A stretch of 56,742 nucleotides of DNA from JBAOHV01 sp964450685 (GCA_964450685.1 CAYVDN010000018.1:1-56742), one strand, 5' to 3'. Counted from the first letter of the stretch, positions 1-7,123 are shown. Translations and numbers: made by a program. Notes: generated from the letters alone by a model not told the origin.

Positions 1-25
1 GGCTCTCCTGCTTCTTCCGTGGGTC
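1..25 (+). repeat. IS left terminal inverted repeat
   Basis: It begins ggctctcctgc and, after seven mismatched bases, continues gtgggtc. Both blocks are matched in inverse orientation by 1349-1373. Confidence 0.85.
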
Positions 26-1340
26 AGTTTCGGCCGGGGAGGGGTGGGCAGTGACCGCCTCGGTCGAGGAGGCAGAGGGCGATGAGGTTGTCGGTGGAGC
101 GGAATCCGTAGGCGATGCGGGTGAGGAGCCGGAGTTTCGTGTTGATCGACTCGGTGAGCCCGTTGGAGAGGCCGTGGGTGACGCTGGCGGCGATGCCGGC
201 TCGGTGCTTCTTGATGCGGTGGTAGAGCTCGACGAACGCGGGGATCTGACAGCGTCTTGCCCATTCGAGCCAGGCATCGAGCATGCGAATCGCTCGCTTC
301 CCGCGGTACTGGAACACGAGTCGGAGCTGCTCCTTGAGGAGGTAGGCCCGGTAGAGCTGGTGGTTGTGCGCGGCGATCCAGGCCAGCTTCTCGGTTTGGC
401 GGTCGGTGAGGTTCTCGGGGTTCTTCCAGAGCGCGTAGCGGCAGTTCTTCAACTGTTTGGCCCGATCTCCGAGACCGAGGCGGCGCAGCGTGTTCCACAC
501 CCAGCGGCGCACGACGTCGAGGGCGTCGCTGGCCCAGCGCACGATGTGGAACGGGTCCAGGCACAGCGTCGCGTTCTCGCAGTTGGTGGTGGCGCACTCG
601 CCGATCCATTCCGCCGCGTCGGCTGACACCAGCCGGATCTTGGCGGCCCGTTCGGAACCGAGGAGATCGAAGAAGCCTTGCAGCGTGGATCGGTCATGAC
701 CCGCAGCAGCCCACACGAGCCGGCCGGTGTCGTGATCGACGACGACCATCAAGTACTTGTGGCCGCGCCGATACGAGATCTCGTCGATCCCGATGCGTTC
801 GAGCCCGTCGAAAGGATCCGCTGCTGCCCGGGCGTCCGCGACGACCCGAGCGGCGATGGCACCGACGGTCCGCCACGTCACCCGCATCAACTCGACGACC
901 GCTGTCTTGGAGGTGTGGGTGACGAGCCAGGCGACCTGATCGTCGAAGACCCGGCTGTGACCCGCGCCGTGACGGGCCCACGGCACCCACGCGACGACGA
1001 CTCCGTGATCTCGGCACCGGACCCGCGGGGCGTCAGCCTCGATGAACACCTTCGTCGTGCCCGAATCAAGAGCCCGCCAACGACGGCGGCCCTCGCCGCG
1101 GTCGTAACGGCCGCAGCGCCGTTCACAGATCCCGCAACGCAACGCCGCGTTCCGGCGGAGCCGACACGCCACGACCACCACGCCGTCGACATCGTCGACA
1201 GCCTCGATCACCACACGTCGATCGACGCCGAGCGCCCGCGCCCATACCCTCCTCGATTGCACGCCGTTCCCTCCGCTTCGCTGACCAGCCTTCGACAGCC
1301 GGAAAGCCAAGCAGGGAACGGCGTGCGCTACTTCACCCAA
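24..1340 (-). CDS. ISL3-family DDE transposase
   Basis: The 438-residue protein carries out IS transposition. An N-terminal Cys-rich zinc-binding segment lies near residues 69-76 (CGICERRC) with C109 and H112 downstream (CRDH). The catalytic acidic triad is readable as D186 (in GIDEIS), D262 (in LDPFHIVRW) and E397 (in GLTESINTK), and the last is followed by the typical IAYGFRS region. The length fits the family (about 400-440). The start is uncertain: an internal GTG at 1262 would remove 26 residues that do not look conserved. The frame is open throughout, so the IS may be active. Confidence 0.9.
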   Translation of the reverse strand: MGEVAHAVPCLAFRLSKAGQRSGGNGVQSRRVWARALGVDRRVVIEAVDDVDGVVVVACRLRRNAALRCGICERRCGRYDRGEGRRRWRALDSGTTKVFIEADAPRVRCRDHGVVVAWVPWARHGAGHSRVFDDQVAWLVTHTSKTAVVELMRVTWRTVGAIAARVVADARAAADPFDGLERIGIDEISYRRGHKYLMVVVDHDTGRLVWAAAGHDRSTLQGFFDLLGSERAAKIRLVSADAAEWIGECATTNCENATLCLDPFHIVRWASDALDVVRRWVWNTLRRLGLGDRAKQLKNCRYALWKNPENLTDRQTEKLAWIAAHNHQLYRAYLLKEQLRLVFQYRGKRAIRMLDAWLEWARRCQIPAFVELYHRIKKHRAGIAASVTHGLSNGLTESINTKLRLLTRIAYGFRSTDNLIALCLLDRGGHCPPLPGRN

Positions 1341-1348
1341 TCAGCCCA

Positions 1349-1373
1349 GACCCACAGATCGGGCAGGAGAGCC
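1349..1373 (-). repeat. IS right terminal inverted repeat
   Basis: It reads gacccac, seven unmatched bases, then gcaggagagcc, the inverse of the left end. It defines the right boundary of the element. Confidence 0.85.
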
Positions 1374-1378
1374 CTTTT

Positions 1379-1912
1379 TCAGCTCACATCGACGACGCGC
1401 ACGGAATCGCCCAGCCGGCGTCGCCAGTCCCCACCGGCCCCGACAAGCCAGGCGTACGCATCAGCGAGCCACAACAGCGGCTCGCTCTCACCACCCACGT
1501 GCTCGTAAGTCAGTGACGGCGCCCGCCGGCGGGCCGCCCAGATGACAGGGTGGTCGTCAGCGTCCTGGTTGTGGCGGGACTCGAGGGTCAGTCTCACCGG
1601 GTGACCGGTCGACTGGAGGTCCATGACGATCGCCGCCAGGCAGGCCGCCCGCGCATCGGCCGATCGTTGGCGAGGTGCCGATCGACAGACGAACACCTTC
1701 GCTCCTACGTCGATCGCGAGCAGGTCGGCGACGAGAGCCCGCTGCCGCCGATCACTCTCGCTGTGGAAGTGCAGACGACGCTGACCGGGCAGGAGCAGGT
1801 CCCGGGCGGCCGACCTTGCTCGACTCGCATCCGACTGGTCGATGACGACGCAGCTCATGAGGTAGCGACCTGGTCGCTCGCTCTCGTCCACGAGCGCCAG
1901 CAGCTCCGTCAT
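1379..1912 (-). CDS. DUF3800-like protein downstream of integrase
   Basis: The 177-residue protein starts with an acidic DES motif (LALVDES) and has RLHFHSES, LTLESR and LADAYAW segments. These resemble the DUF3800 group, which has an RNase H-like fold and is common in mobile elements. Its ATG overlaps the integrase stop (ATGA at 1909-1912), so the two are translationally coupled and probably share an element. The stop codon is only 5 bp from the IS end, so the IS landed just after the gene without breaking it. No function is established; the family assignment is by motif only. Confidence 0.6.
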   Translation of the reverse strand: MTELLALVDESERPGRYLMSCVVIDQSDASRARSAARDLLLPGQRRLHFHSESDRRQRALVADLLAIDVGAKVFVCRSAPRQRSADARAACLAAIVMDLQSTGHPVRLTLESRHNQDADDHPVIWAARRRAPSLTYEHVGGESEPLLWLADAYAWLVGAGGDWRRRLGDSVRVVDVS

Positions 1913-3054
1913 GCCGGGGAACCGAAGATGTCGGCCGCCACGGTGTCGGCGGCCTCGGCGTCGAGGCTGGGCGCCACATGGCTATACGTGTCGATCGTGA
2001 CCGCGATGGTGGCATGGCCAAGTCGGCCTGAGACCACCTTCGGGTGCACCCCGGCTCGGAGCGCGAGCGTGGCCCAGGTGTGGCGCAGGTTGTGCGGGCC
2101 TCGCAGCGGCGGCAGGTCGCTGGCCTTCACGTAGCGTTGGAACTGCCGCGAAAACCGGTCCGGATGCTCCGGGCGCCCGGTGCCGTCACAGATGACGAGG
2201 TCACAGCTCGTGTCCCAGGCATCTCCGGCTACCGCCCGCTCCTGGTCCTGCACGACCCGATGCGCCCGGAGCACCTCGATAGTCGTCGCATCAAGCGAGA
2301 TCGTGCGGCGGCTCCTGTTGGTCTTTGTCGGACCGATCACCAGCTTGTCATTCACAGTCGTCACGGTCTGCGTGACCGACAGACGCCGGGTCGACAGGTC
2401 GACGTCGCGCCAGCGCAGGCCTAACACCTCGCCCCGCCGCATCCCGGTGGTGGCGAGCAGCAGGTAGGCGATGAACAGCCGATCACCGCCGACGTGTTCG
2501 AGGAACCTGCGCAGCTCGTCGGAGGTCCATGTCGCCCGCTCGACGTGCGGAACAGCCGGCGGGCGGGCGAGGTGCGCAACGTTGCGCATCACGAGGCGCA
2601 ACCGCTCGGCGTCGGCGAGCGCCCGGTGCAACACGATGTGGGTGTTGCGCACCGTCTTCGGGGCGAGGGGGCGACCGGCCGGTCCTCCTTCGTTCATCAA
2701 GCGGGCGTAGAAGCGCTCGACCTCTACGGCGGTCAGGGCCTGGAGCTTGCGGGCACCGAGCCCCCAGCAGATCCGTTGCACCGCAACCCCATAGCTGGCC
2801 CAGGTCGTCTCCCGAAGCTGCGGGCGGATGGTTGTGAGCCACTCGGTCAAGTAGTCCGCGAACGTCACCGACGAGCTCGCCACGACCGTGCCGGCGCGGA
2901 CCTCGTTGAGCAGGTCGGACAGGGCATCTTCGGCAGCCGCCTTGGTGTGGAACCCGCCCTTGGTGCGCTGTTGGCGTTTGCCAGTGGCGGGGTCCCGGCC
3001 GACGTCGACGACGTAGCTCCAGGTCCTCCCCCGCTTGTGAACGCGCCCGCGCAT
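1909..3054 (-). CDS. Tyrosine recombinase (phage-type integrase)
   Basis: This 381-residue integrase has an N-terminal arm-binding domain (residues 1-55, basic, AP2-like), a SAM-like core-binding domain (about 62-165) and a catalytic domain. The catalytic residues are visible: R206 in TGMRRGE, K244, H321 and R324 in HNLRHTW, H347 in GRLGH, and nucleophile Y357 in TYSH. The start at MRGRVHKRG (3054) is preferred over an upstream ATG at 3144 because the added 30 residues run into the palindrome and attachment site. It lies next to the 3' end of a tRNA-Leu fragment, the normal position for an integrase that uses tRNA sites. It probably recombines the att-like repeats described here. Confidence 0.93.
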   Translation of the reverse strand: MRGRVHKRGRTWSYVVDVGRDPATGKRQQRTKGGFHTKAAAEDALSDLLNEVRAGTVVASSSVTFADYLTEWLTTIRPQLRETTWASYGVAVQRICWGLGARKLQALTAVEVERFYARLMNEGGPAGRPLAPKTVRNTHIVLHRALADAERLRLVMRNVAHLARPPAVPHVERATWTSDELRRFLEHVGGDRLFIAYLLLATTGMRRGEVLGLRWRDVDLSTRRLSVTQTVTTVNDKLVIGPTKTNRSRRTISLDATTIEVLRAHRVVQDQERAVAGDAWDTSCDLVICDGTGRPEHPDRFSRQFQRYVKASDLPPLRGPHNLRHTWATLALRAGVHPKVVSGRLGHATIAVTIDTYSHVAPSLDAEAADTVAADIFGSPA

Positions 3055-3140
3055 GGCTGCACCGTGGCTCAGATTACGTGCGCAATCCGTGAGCATTGGC
3101 CAATTCCGGACCGGGCGCTGTGGCCCGAAGTGGCCTCCTA

Positions 3141-3158
3141 GCACTGCAATTGCAGTGC
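3141..3158. repeat. Perfect 18-bp palindrome beside the tRNA end
   Basis: gcactgcaattgcagtgc is a perfect palindrome. It touches the 3' end of the tRNA-Leu fragment and lies 87 bp upstream of the integrase start. It could be an operator for the integrase promoter or a binding site for a recombination accessory protein. No equivalent is seen beside the second att-like copy. Confidence 0.7.
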
Positions 3159-3217
3159 CCGGGGCGGGGTTCGAACCCGCACGTCCCTTGCGGGACCGAG
3201 GGGTTTAAGCCTTCGGC
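3156..3217 (-). other. tRNA-Leu(UAA) 3' fragment (att core 1)
   Basis: On the minus strand this reads as the anticodon arm with loop CTTAAAC (anticodon UAA), a long variable arm (GTCCC-GCAA-GGGAC), a T arm GCGGG-TTCGAAC-CCCGC and an acceptor 3' strand CCCGGGC plus A. The 5' acceptor strand and D arm are absent, so it is not a complete tRNA. This is what integration into a tRNA gene leaves at one end of an element. Confidence 0.8.
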
Positions 3218-3357
3218 CCACCGTGACAGCCAGTGCCAGCGCGGCCGAACCGGTGCCGCCCACTCGGCCGTTCCGGGCGTCGACAGCGGCGTTCGTGACA
3301 GCTCGTGTGGGCGAGTGCGAGAGATTCCGGGTAGTTCGCGACTATTTCCGCGACTAC
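3156..3357. repeat. 202-bp direct repeat, copy 1 (att-like)
   Basis: It aligns without gaps to 22101-22302. Shared blocks are the anticodon core gaggggtttaagccttcgg (3198-3216), a middle block with ggccgttccgggcgtcgac, and a 35-bp identical end block (3323-3357). The end block contains CGCGACTA twice as a direct repeat, as expected for integrase arm-type sites. With the integrase on its left, this copy has the layout of an attP or a junction between tandem elements. Confidence 0.82.
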
Positions 3358-3429
3358 TCGGACCAGCAGCGACTCGAGCACTAGAAGCTCCTCGTCGAGT
3401 CGCTAGCTCGGCCATTCCGGATCCTGGCG

Positions 3430-3903
3430 TCAGCGCGGCCGTTCCTTGACACCGGCCTTGAGCAGCGACCCGACCTCGGCGATTCGGGCCATGCGCTCGT
3501 CGGGTCGACGCGATGCCCCGTCGATCCAGCGCAGATACGCGCGACGGTAGAACTGTGCGAGACCATCGAAGAAGGCACCGGCGACCGGTTCGGCTTCGAG
3601 CGCTGCGGCCACGTCCGCGGCGAGGTCGCCGCGTTGTGGTCCTTCCGGCCAGAGCACCACGTCCACCTGGTCGCCCGGCGCAACGCCGCAGTCACGTCGC
3701 CATGCCGGTCCGAGCAGGACCGCCCATCCGTCATCGAGCGGCTCGACGACCGCACGCACTGGCATTCCCTTGACGGTGCCCGCCACGGGATGCGTTGGCT
3801 TGTGGCCCCATGCCTGGTGCGGATCGAACGGAAGCGGGACGAGCACGCGTCGCTTCGCGTCCTGGACGACGGTCGTGGTGAAGGTCCTCTGCGGCTCACT
3901 CAT
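3430..3903 (-). CDS. YdeI/DUF1905-type protein
   Basis: The 157-residue protein has an N-terminal DUF1905 beta-barrel-like part (about residues 5-85, with the pattern GTVKGMPVRA and GDQVDVVLW). It ends in the YdeI/OmpD-associated helical motif (about 110-155, YRRAYLRWIDGA followed by RRPDERMARIAEV). Family members are annotated as bacteriocin-protection proteins, but the biochemical role is unknown. The start at MSEPQRTF is chosen because upstream sequence is Arg-rich and overlaps the neighbour. It is the last gene of the minus-strand run starting with MerR at 5076, 43 bp after the thioredoxin-like gene. Confidence 0.8.
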   Translation of the reverse strand: MSEPQRTFTTTVVQDAKRRVLVPLPFDPHQAWGHKPTHPVAGTVKGMPVRAVVEPLDDGWAVLLGPAWRRDCGVAPGDQVDVVLWPEGPQRGDLAADVAAALEAEPVAGAFFDGLAQFYRRAYLRWIDGASRRPDERMARIAEVGSLLKAGVKERPR

Positions 3904-3946
3904 CGACGGCCGTTCGCACCAACGAGGGCCGGGCCATGGCGAGCGG

Positions 3947-4267
3947 TCATCGGCTGAACACCTCGATGAGAGCGTCGAGCGATGGTGCACCCTCGACCCT
4001 GTCGCCGCTCCGGTAGAGGCGACACGCCAGCGACGGGCCTGCACCACCGAACGGGTCGACGCCGTCGACCAGGATCGTCGGGGATCCGCTCATCGCAGAA
4101 CGCTCTGCGTCATCGGCGGTGGCGACCTCGCGCTCGTGGACCGTCGCCGCTGCACCGGTCCGCTCGAGGGCGATGACGACGCGTTCACGGGCGACCGAGA
4201 GATTGGGGCAGTCCGCGACATGGAGCAGGTCGATGCCCACGCGATGACCGTAGAGGATCCTGCGCAT
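3947..4267 (-). CDS. Thioredoxin-like small protein near MerR
   Basis: The 106-residue cytosolic protein has a thioredoxin-type pattern. Strand 1 and a redox Cys are in LLHVADCPN, a helix follows (LSVARERVVIALERTG), and the cis-Pro segment GSPTILVDG comes later. The usual CxxC is reduced to a single Cys (C-P-N), with another Cys near the C-terminus (SLACRLYR). Such proteins are often encoded beside mercury and metal genes in actinobacteria, but their reaction is not established. The ATG at 4267 is taken because it follows the YnfA stop by 12 bp; a GTG at 4240 is possible. It is co-transcribed with MerR and the YnfA-family gene. Confidence 0.72.
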   Translation of the reverse strand: MRRILYGHRVGIDLLHVADCPNLSVARERVVIALERTGAAATVHEREVATADDAERSAMSGSPTILVDGVDPFGGAGPSLACRLYRSGDRVEGAPSLDALIEVFSR

Positions 4268-4279
4268 TGGACGTCCCGT

Positions 4280-4615
4280 TCAGGTCACCCGAGGGGCGAA
4301 CATGATGACGGCGACGCCGACCAGGCAGATCGCTGCGCCGAGGTAATCCCAGCGGTCCGGGCGGAAGCCGTCGGCGACGATGCCCCACGCGAGAGATCCG
4401 GCGACGAAGATGCCGCCGTACGCGGCGAGGATGCGTCCGAAGTTGCTGTCGTCTTGGAGCGTGGCGATGAAGCCGTAGGCGCCGAGGGCTGCGATGCCGG
4501 CGCCGATCCAGACGAGGCCGCGGTGTTCGCGGACGCCTTGCCAGACGAGCCAGGCGCCCCCGATCTCGGCGACCGCAGCGACCACGAAAAGCGCAATGGT
4601 TCGCAGGATTGTCAT
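4280..4615 (-). CDS. YnfA/UPF0060 family membrane protein
   Basis: The 111-residue protein has four predicted hydrophobic helices and the family signatures AEIGGAWLVWQ, GAYGFIATLQ and AAYGGIFVAGSLAWG. Its length matches YnfA (about 108). It is a small inner-membrane protein related to the SMR-type transporter fold; the substrate is unknown. The ATG at 4615 overlaps the MerR stop (ATGA, 4612-4615), so translation is coupled to the regulator. This suggests it is exported or induced under the same metal signal. Confidence 0.9.
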   Translation of the reverse strand: MTILRTIALFVVAAVAEIGGAWLVWQGVREHRGLVWIGAGIAALGAYGFIATLQDDSNFGRILAAYGGIFVAGSLAWGIVADGFRPDRWDYLGAAICLVGVAVIMFAPRVT

Positions 4616-5076
4616 CGGGTGACCACGATTCGCTGCTTCGTCCGACCAGCTGGGTCGGCGACCAGGACCATGGGGTCTGTGGTGCAGCCGCATGCGTCAT
4701 CGCAGGGTCCGTCAGGCGTGTGCGCGTCGAGACCGGAGGCGACCGCTTCGAGCTCGGTCGCGAACCGTTCGAGCTCAGCGATCCGCGTGCGAGCGTCCGC
4801 GATGTTGTGGTCGATGAGCGCACGGAGTCGGCCCTGGACGGGAGCGCAGCGGTCCTCGTCCAGCAGGGCGAGCAGCTCGGTGATCTCGTCGAGTGTCAGC
4901 CCGAAGCTCTTGGCCCTCCCGATGAAGGACAGCACCTCGATGTCGCGTTCGTCGTAGGAGCGGTAGCCCGACTCGGTGCGCGCAGGGCGGACGAGCCCGG
5001 ACTGCTCGTAGAACCGCAGCGTCGAGGCCGGGAACCCCGTGCGCTCGGCGACCTTCGAGATCGACAGACCGTCCAT
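4612..5076 (-). CDS. MerR-family metal-responsive regulator
   Basis: The 154-residue protein has the N-terminal winged HTH (ISKVAERTGFPASTLRFYEQ, residues 6-25), the YRSYDERDIE wing, a dimerisation helix near 80-115 and C-terminal cysteines. Candidate metal ligands are C77, C125, C129 and C131 (CDDACGC), a pattern like MerR/CueR/ZntR relatives. It heads the operon MerR-YnfA-thioredoxin-YdeI. The MerR-type promoter at 5085-5116 lies directly in front, with the predicted transcription start at about the ATG, so the mRNA may be leaderless and the gene autoregulated. The metal cannot be decided from sequence. Confidence 0.92.
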   Translation of the reverse strand: MDGLSISKVAERTGFPASTLRFYEQSGLVRPARTESGYRSYDERDIEVLSFIGRAKSFGLTLDEITELLALLDEDRCAPVQGRLRALIDHNIADARTRIAELERFATELEAVASGLDAHTPDGPCDDACGCTTDPMVLVADPAGRTKQRIVVTR

Positions 5077-5084
5077 GGACCCCC

Positions 5085-5116
5085 ACCGTAAAGGTTCGAG
5101 CTGGGTCGAAGGTCAA
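5085..5116 (-). promoter_or_regulatory. MerR-type promoter for the 4612-5076 operon
   Basis: On the minus strand TTGACC (5111-5116) and TACGGT (5085-5090) are separated by 20 bp, the overlong spacer typical of MerR-activated promoters. The spacer holds a TTCGA-N6-TCGAA dyad. The start TTGACCTTCGACCC is identical to that of the promoter at 5524-5555. Transcription would begin within a few bases of the MerR ATG. Confidence 0.75.
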
Positions 5117-5147
5117 GTCGACGTCGGGGTGCCCCGATCGACCGGCG

Positions 5148-5474
5148 TCAACAGGCCCGGCCTCGGCGGCGCACCGTCGCGGTGAGCGCGACGACACCGA
5201 CAGCGACTACTGCGCCGATCAGCCACCACCGACCGGTCACGGCGCCCGACACGGCCGCCGCTCCGCCGGCGGCGAGCGGCACCGCCAGACAGGCTGCAGC
5301 ACACGCGAGGGCGAGCAGCGCCGCCATCGCGCCCCTCGGCGCCGTCGCGGTCCGTCGCTCAGGGATGTCGGGGCCGCACCCACATGTGGAGTCGGTCGTG
5401 GTGCCGCACGACTGATCGGCCCTGCACGACTCGCCGTCCTCGGTGTCGGTGACCTTCAACGGATTCGTGGACAT
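5148..5474 (-). CDS. Cys-rich small membrane protein under MerR promoter
   Basis: The 108-residue protein has a hydrophilic N-terminal part with clustered cysteines (residues about 16-33, including SCRAD, SCGTTT and TCGCGP). Two hydrophobic helices follow (about 50-95), then a basic tail ending in Cys. It resembles mercury-transport-type small membrane proteins in layout but shows no clear MerT signature, so it is left unnamed. The start at MSTNPLK has a strong GAGGAG ribosome site; upstream in-frame starts lie in the promoter. A MerR-type promoter at 5524-5555 reads directly into it and the adjacent MerR (5565-5936) is the obvious regulator. Confidence 0.68.
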   Translation of the reverse strand: MSTNPLKVTDTEDGESCRADQSCGTTTDSTCGCGPDIPERRTATAPRGAMAALLALACAAACLAVPLAAGGAAAVSGAVTGRWWLIGAVVAVGVVALTATVRRRGRAC

Positions 5475-5523
5475 GATCTCTCCTCGACGCTCCTGGCCGC
5501 CCCTGCGGCGGCCTGGCCGAGGG

Positions 5524-5555
5524 ACCGTACGGTCGGTACCCGGGTCGAAGGTCAA
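5524..5555 (-). promoter_or_regulatory. MerR-type promoter for the Cys-rich protein
   Basis: TTGACC (5550-5555) and TACGGT (5524-5529) are on the minus strand with a 20-bp spacer. It shares TTGACCTTCGACCC and TACGGT with the promoter at 5085-5116, so one MerR protein may serve both. It starts just after the stop codon of the upstream MerR gene. Confidence 0.75.
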
Positions 5556-5564
5556 GGCCCGATG

Positions 5565-5936
5565 TCAGGATTCGTCCGCGAACACGCAGCAGCCCTGCTC
5601 GCACGCCGCCAGAACCTTGCGCACCTCGCTGCGAGCGGCCCGCAGCTCGTCCATCTTCGTGTCGATGCGTTCGAGCACCGCTTCGAGGCGCCAGCGTTCC
5701 GACTCGCAGCTCGCGTCACCCCGGTCGGTGGCATGCAACGCGTCGATCACCTCGTCCAGGGTGAGCCCGAGCGCCTGGAGCCGGCGAGCGAGGCGGATCC
5801 GCTCGATCGTCGCGGTCGTGTAGGTGCGGTAGCCGGACGGGGCCCGCTCGGGTGCGGGCAGCACACCGCGCCGTTCGTAGAAGCGCACCGTGTCGACACT
5901 CACGCCTGCGCCGTCCGCCACCTGGCCGATCTTCAT
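5565..5936 (-). CDS. MerR-family regulator, mercury-type cysteines
   Basis: The 123-residue protein has the MerR HTH (IGQVADGAGVSVDTVRFYER, residues 3-22), the YRTYTTATIERI wing, and a dimerisation helix. C77 lies at the start of that helix, and C112, C116 and C117 are in the tail (CEQGCC). The Cys before the helix plus tail cysteines resemble Hg/Zn/Pb sensors. A MerR-type promoter reads away on each side: minus strand at 5524-5555 and plus strand at 5951-5982. It is a likely regulator of the Cys-rich membrane protein and of the divergent 6025-6477 gene. No merA or merB is present in the window. Confidence 0.92.
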   Translation of the reverse strand: MKIGQVADGAGVSVDTVRFYERRGVLPAPERAPSGYRTYTTATIERIRLARRLQALGLTLDEVIDALHATDRGDASCESERWRLEAVLERIDTKMDELRAARSEVRKVLAACEQGCCVFADES

Positions 5937-5950
5937 CCGGCGATGATCTC

Positions 5951-5982
5951 TTGACTCTGGACCTAGGTCAAGACTCTAGGGT
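5951..5982 (+). promoter_or_regulatory. MerR-type promoter for 6025-6477
   Basis: TTGACT (5951-5956) and TAGGGT (5977-5982) are separated by 20 bp. The spacer contains the perfect palindrome GACCTAGGTC (5960-5969). It lies 14 bp upstream of the MerR ATG (5936) and about 43 bp upstream of the plus-strand gene start, so a MerR protein bound here could control both directions. Confidence 0.75.
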
Positions 5983-6024
5983 CGACTCGCCGGCACTCGC
6001 CGGTACGACCGAGAGGCATCCGCC

Positions 6025-6477
6025 ATGACCACGCCACCCGTCCCGATCGTCTGCGACATGACCCACGCGCCGGACACCGGCGAGGAGCGCGTCGCTGAGT
6101 ACCAGCGGCTGTTCGACTCCCCTGCCTACCTCGGGCGCCGCCGCGCCAGCAGCGGCATCCGCTTCTGCTTCCGCTCGGAGCCAGGGCTCGCCGAATCGAT
6201 CCGAGACCTGGTTGCGCGAGAGAAGGCGTGCTGTGCGTTCTTCGAGTTCGCCATCGACGACAACAGCGACACGATCACCTGGGACTCGACCGTCACCGAC
6301 GACCCACTCGCCCACCAGATCCTCGACGAGTACTACCAACTCCCCGACACGGTATCTGGCGGCGCCACCGCGATCTTCGAGCGGTTCACTGACCAGGGCC
6401 TCACCGTCGTCATCGGCGACGACGGAGCCCTGCGCCCCGCCACCGACGCGGAACTCGGCCTCGGCCGAACTCCGTAG
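6025..6477 (+). CDS. Unrecognised Cys-containing protein, MerR-controlled
   Basis: The 150-residue soluble protein has no signal peptide. Its features are C10 (IVCDMT), an FCFRSEP segment, a vicinal cysteine pair in REKACCAFFEF (about residues 69-70), and a hydrophilic, acidic C-terminal half. Vicinal cysteines and the MerR-type promoter upstream suggest metal binding or detoxification, but I do not recognise a characterised family. It has a ribosome site (GAGAGG) before the ATG. It converges on the broken EamA gene with a 24-bp gap. Confidence 0.75.
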   Translation: MTTPPVPIVCDMTHAPDTGEERVAEYQRLFDSPAYLGRRRASSGIRFCFRSEPGLAESIRDLVAREKACCAFFEFAIDDNSDTITWDSTVTDDPLAHQILDEYYQLPDTVSGGATAIFERFTDQGLTVVIGDDGALRPATDAELGLGRTP

Positions 6478-6501
6478 ACCACGTTGGACGCCTGCGACCC
6501 G

Positions 6502-7123
6502 TCACGCCGCAGGGTCGCCGTGCTGGTGGCGGGGGTGCAGGTCGGGCACGTGCGGGTGGGTGTGGAGCGCCGCAACTTGCTGGTGCCGGTGGGTGTGGCG
6601 GCCCCGGAAGCCAATGGTGTGTTCGTGGTCGTGATGACCGTCGTCGTGGGTGTGCTCGTGCTCGTGGGCCATGTGCACATGCGCGTGCTGATGCTCGTGC
6701 GACGAACGGAACGACAACACGATCCCCGCCAGCGCGATCGGCACAGCGACCGTCTGCGCGAGCTCCATTGACTCCCCGAGGACGATCCACGCCACTCCGG
6801 CTCCGACGAACGGAGCGGACGCGAAGATGACTTGTGCCCTCGCAGCGCCGAGGTCGCGGGCACCGCTCACCCACAAGGTGATCGACACGCCGTAACCGAG
6901 CGCGCCGATCACCATCGCAGCCAGAACCTGTGCCGCCGTGATCCCGCCGAGGCCGACGAGCACCAGCCCGATGACCAGGTTCGCCGTGCCCGCCACCGCG
7001 CCCTTCGCGAACGTCGCCTGCTCAGGACGGACTTGGATCAGCCGCCAGCTCCGACGCAGCCGGGGCCGACGCACCGAACAACATCGCTGCCCCGACACAT
7101 CGCATCACGGCAACTCGACCCAT
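6502..7123 (-). pseudogene. EamA/DMT exporter with His-rich tail, internally deleted
   Basis: From 7123 the minus strand encodes an intact-looking start (MGRVAVMRCVGAAMLFGASA), then hits a stop after about 33 residues. In another frame, from about 7035, the second EamA domain continues (TFAKGAVAGTANLVIGL onward). It ends in a His-rich tail of some 65 residues (about 20 His, e.g. HEHEHTHDDGHHDHEH). Intact relatives have two EamA domains, about 300 residues with the tail; here most of the first is missing and the frames do not match. It therefore looks like a decayed metal or drug exporter. An expressed C-terminal fragment starting at 7098 is possible but unlikely. Confidence 0.75.

Larger units (their letters stand above)
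1..1373 (-). mobile_element. ISL3-family insertion sequence
   Basis: A single transposase gene on the minus strand is enclosed by imperfect 25-bp terminal inverted repeats at 1-25 and 1349-1373. The outer 11 bp (ggctctcctgc) and an inner gtgggtc match exactly between the ends. The window begins exactly at the left end, so any left target duplication is invisible; ISL3 elements usually make 8-bp duplications and the right flank reads ctttttca. The right end lies 5 bp past the stop codon of the next gene. An assembly break at an IS edge is a common reason for a contig to start here. Confidence 0.88.

Noticed and set aside
3156..3240. Complete tRNA-Leu gene
   Set aside because: The 5' acceptor strand and D arm cannot be found; only the part from the anticodon arm to the 3' end is present. 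The same applies at 22101.
3370..3402. Inverted repeat cgactcga / tcgagtcg as a terminator
   Set aside because: The stem is 8 bp with a 17-nt loop and no T-run follows on either strand.
3770..4957. 395-residue plus-strand frame across the MerR operon
   Set aside because: It overlaps three recognisable minus-strand genes and has no recognisable motifs.
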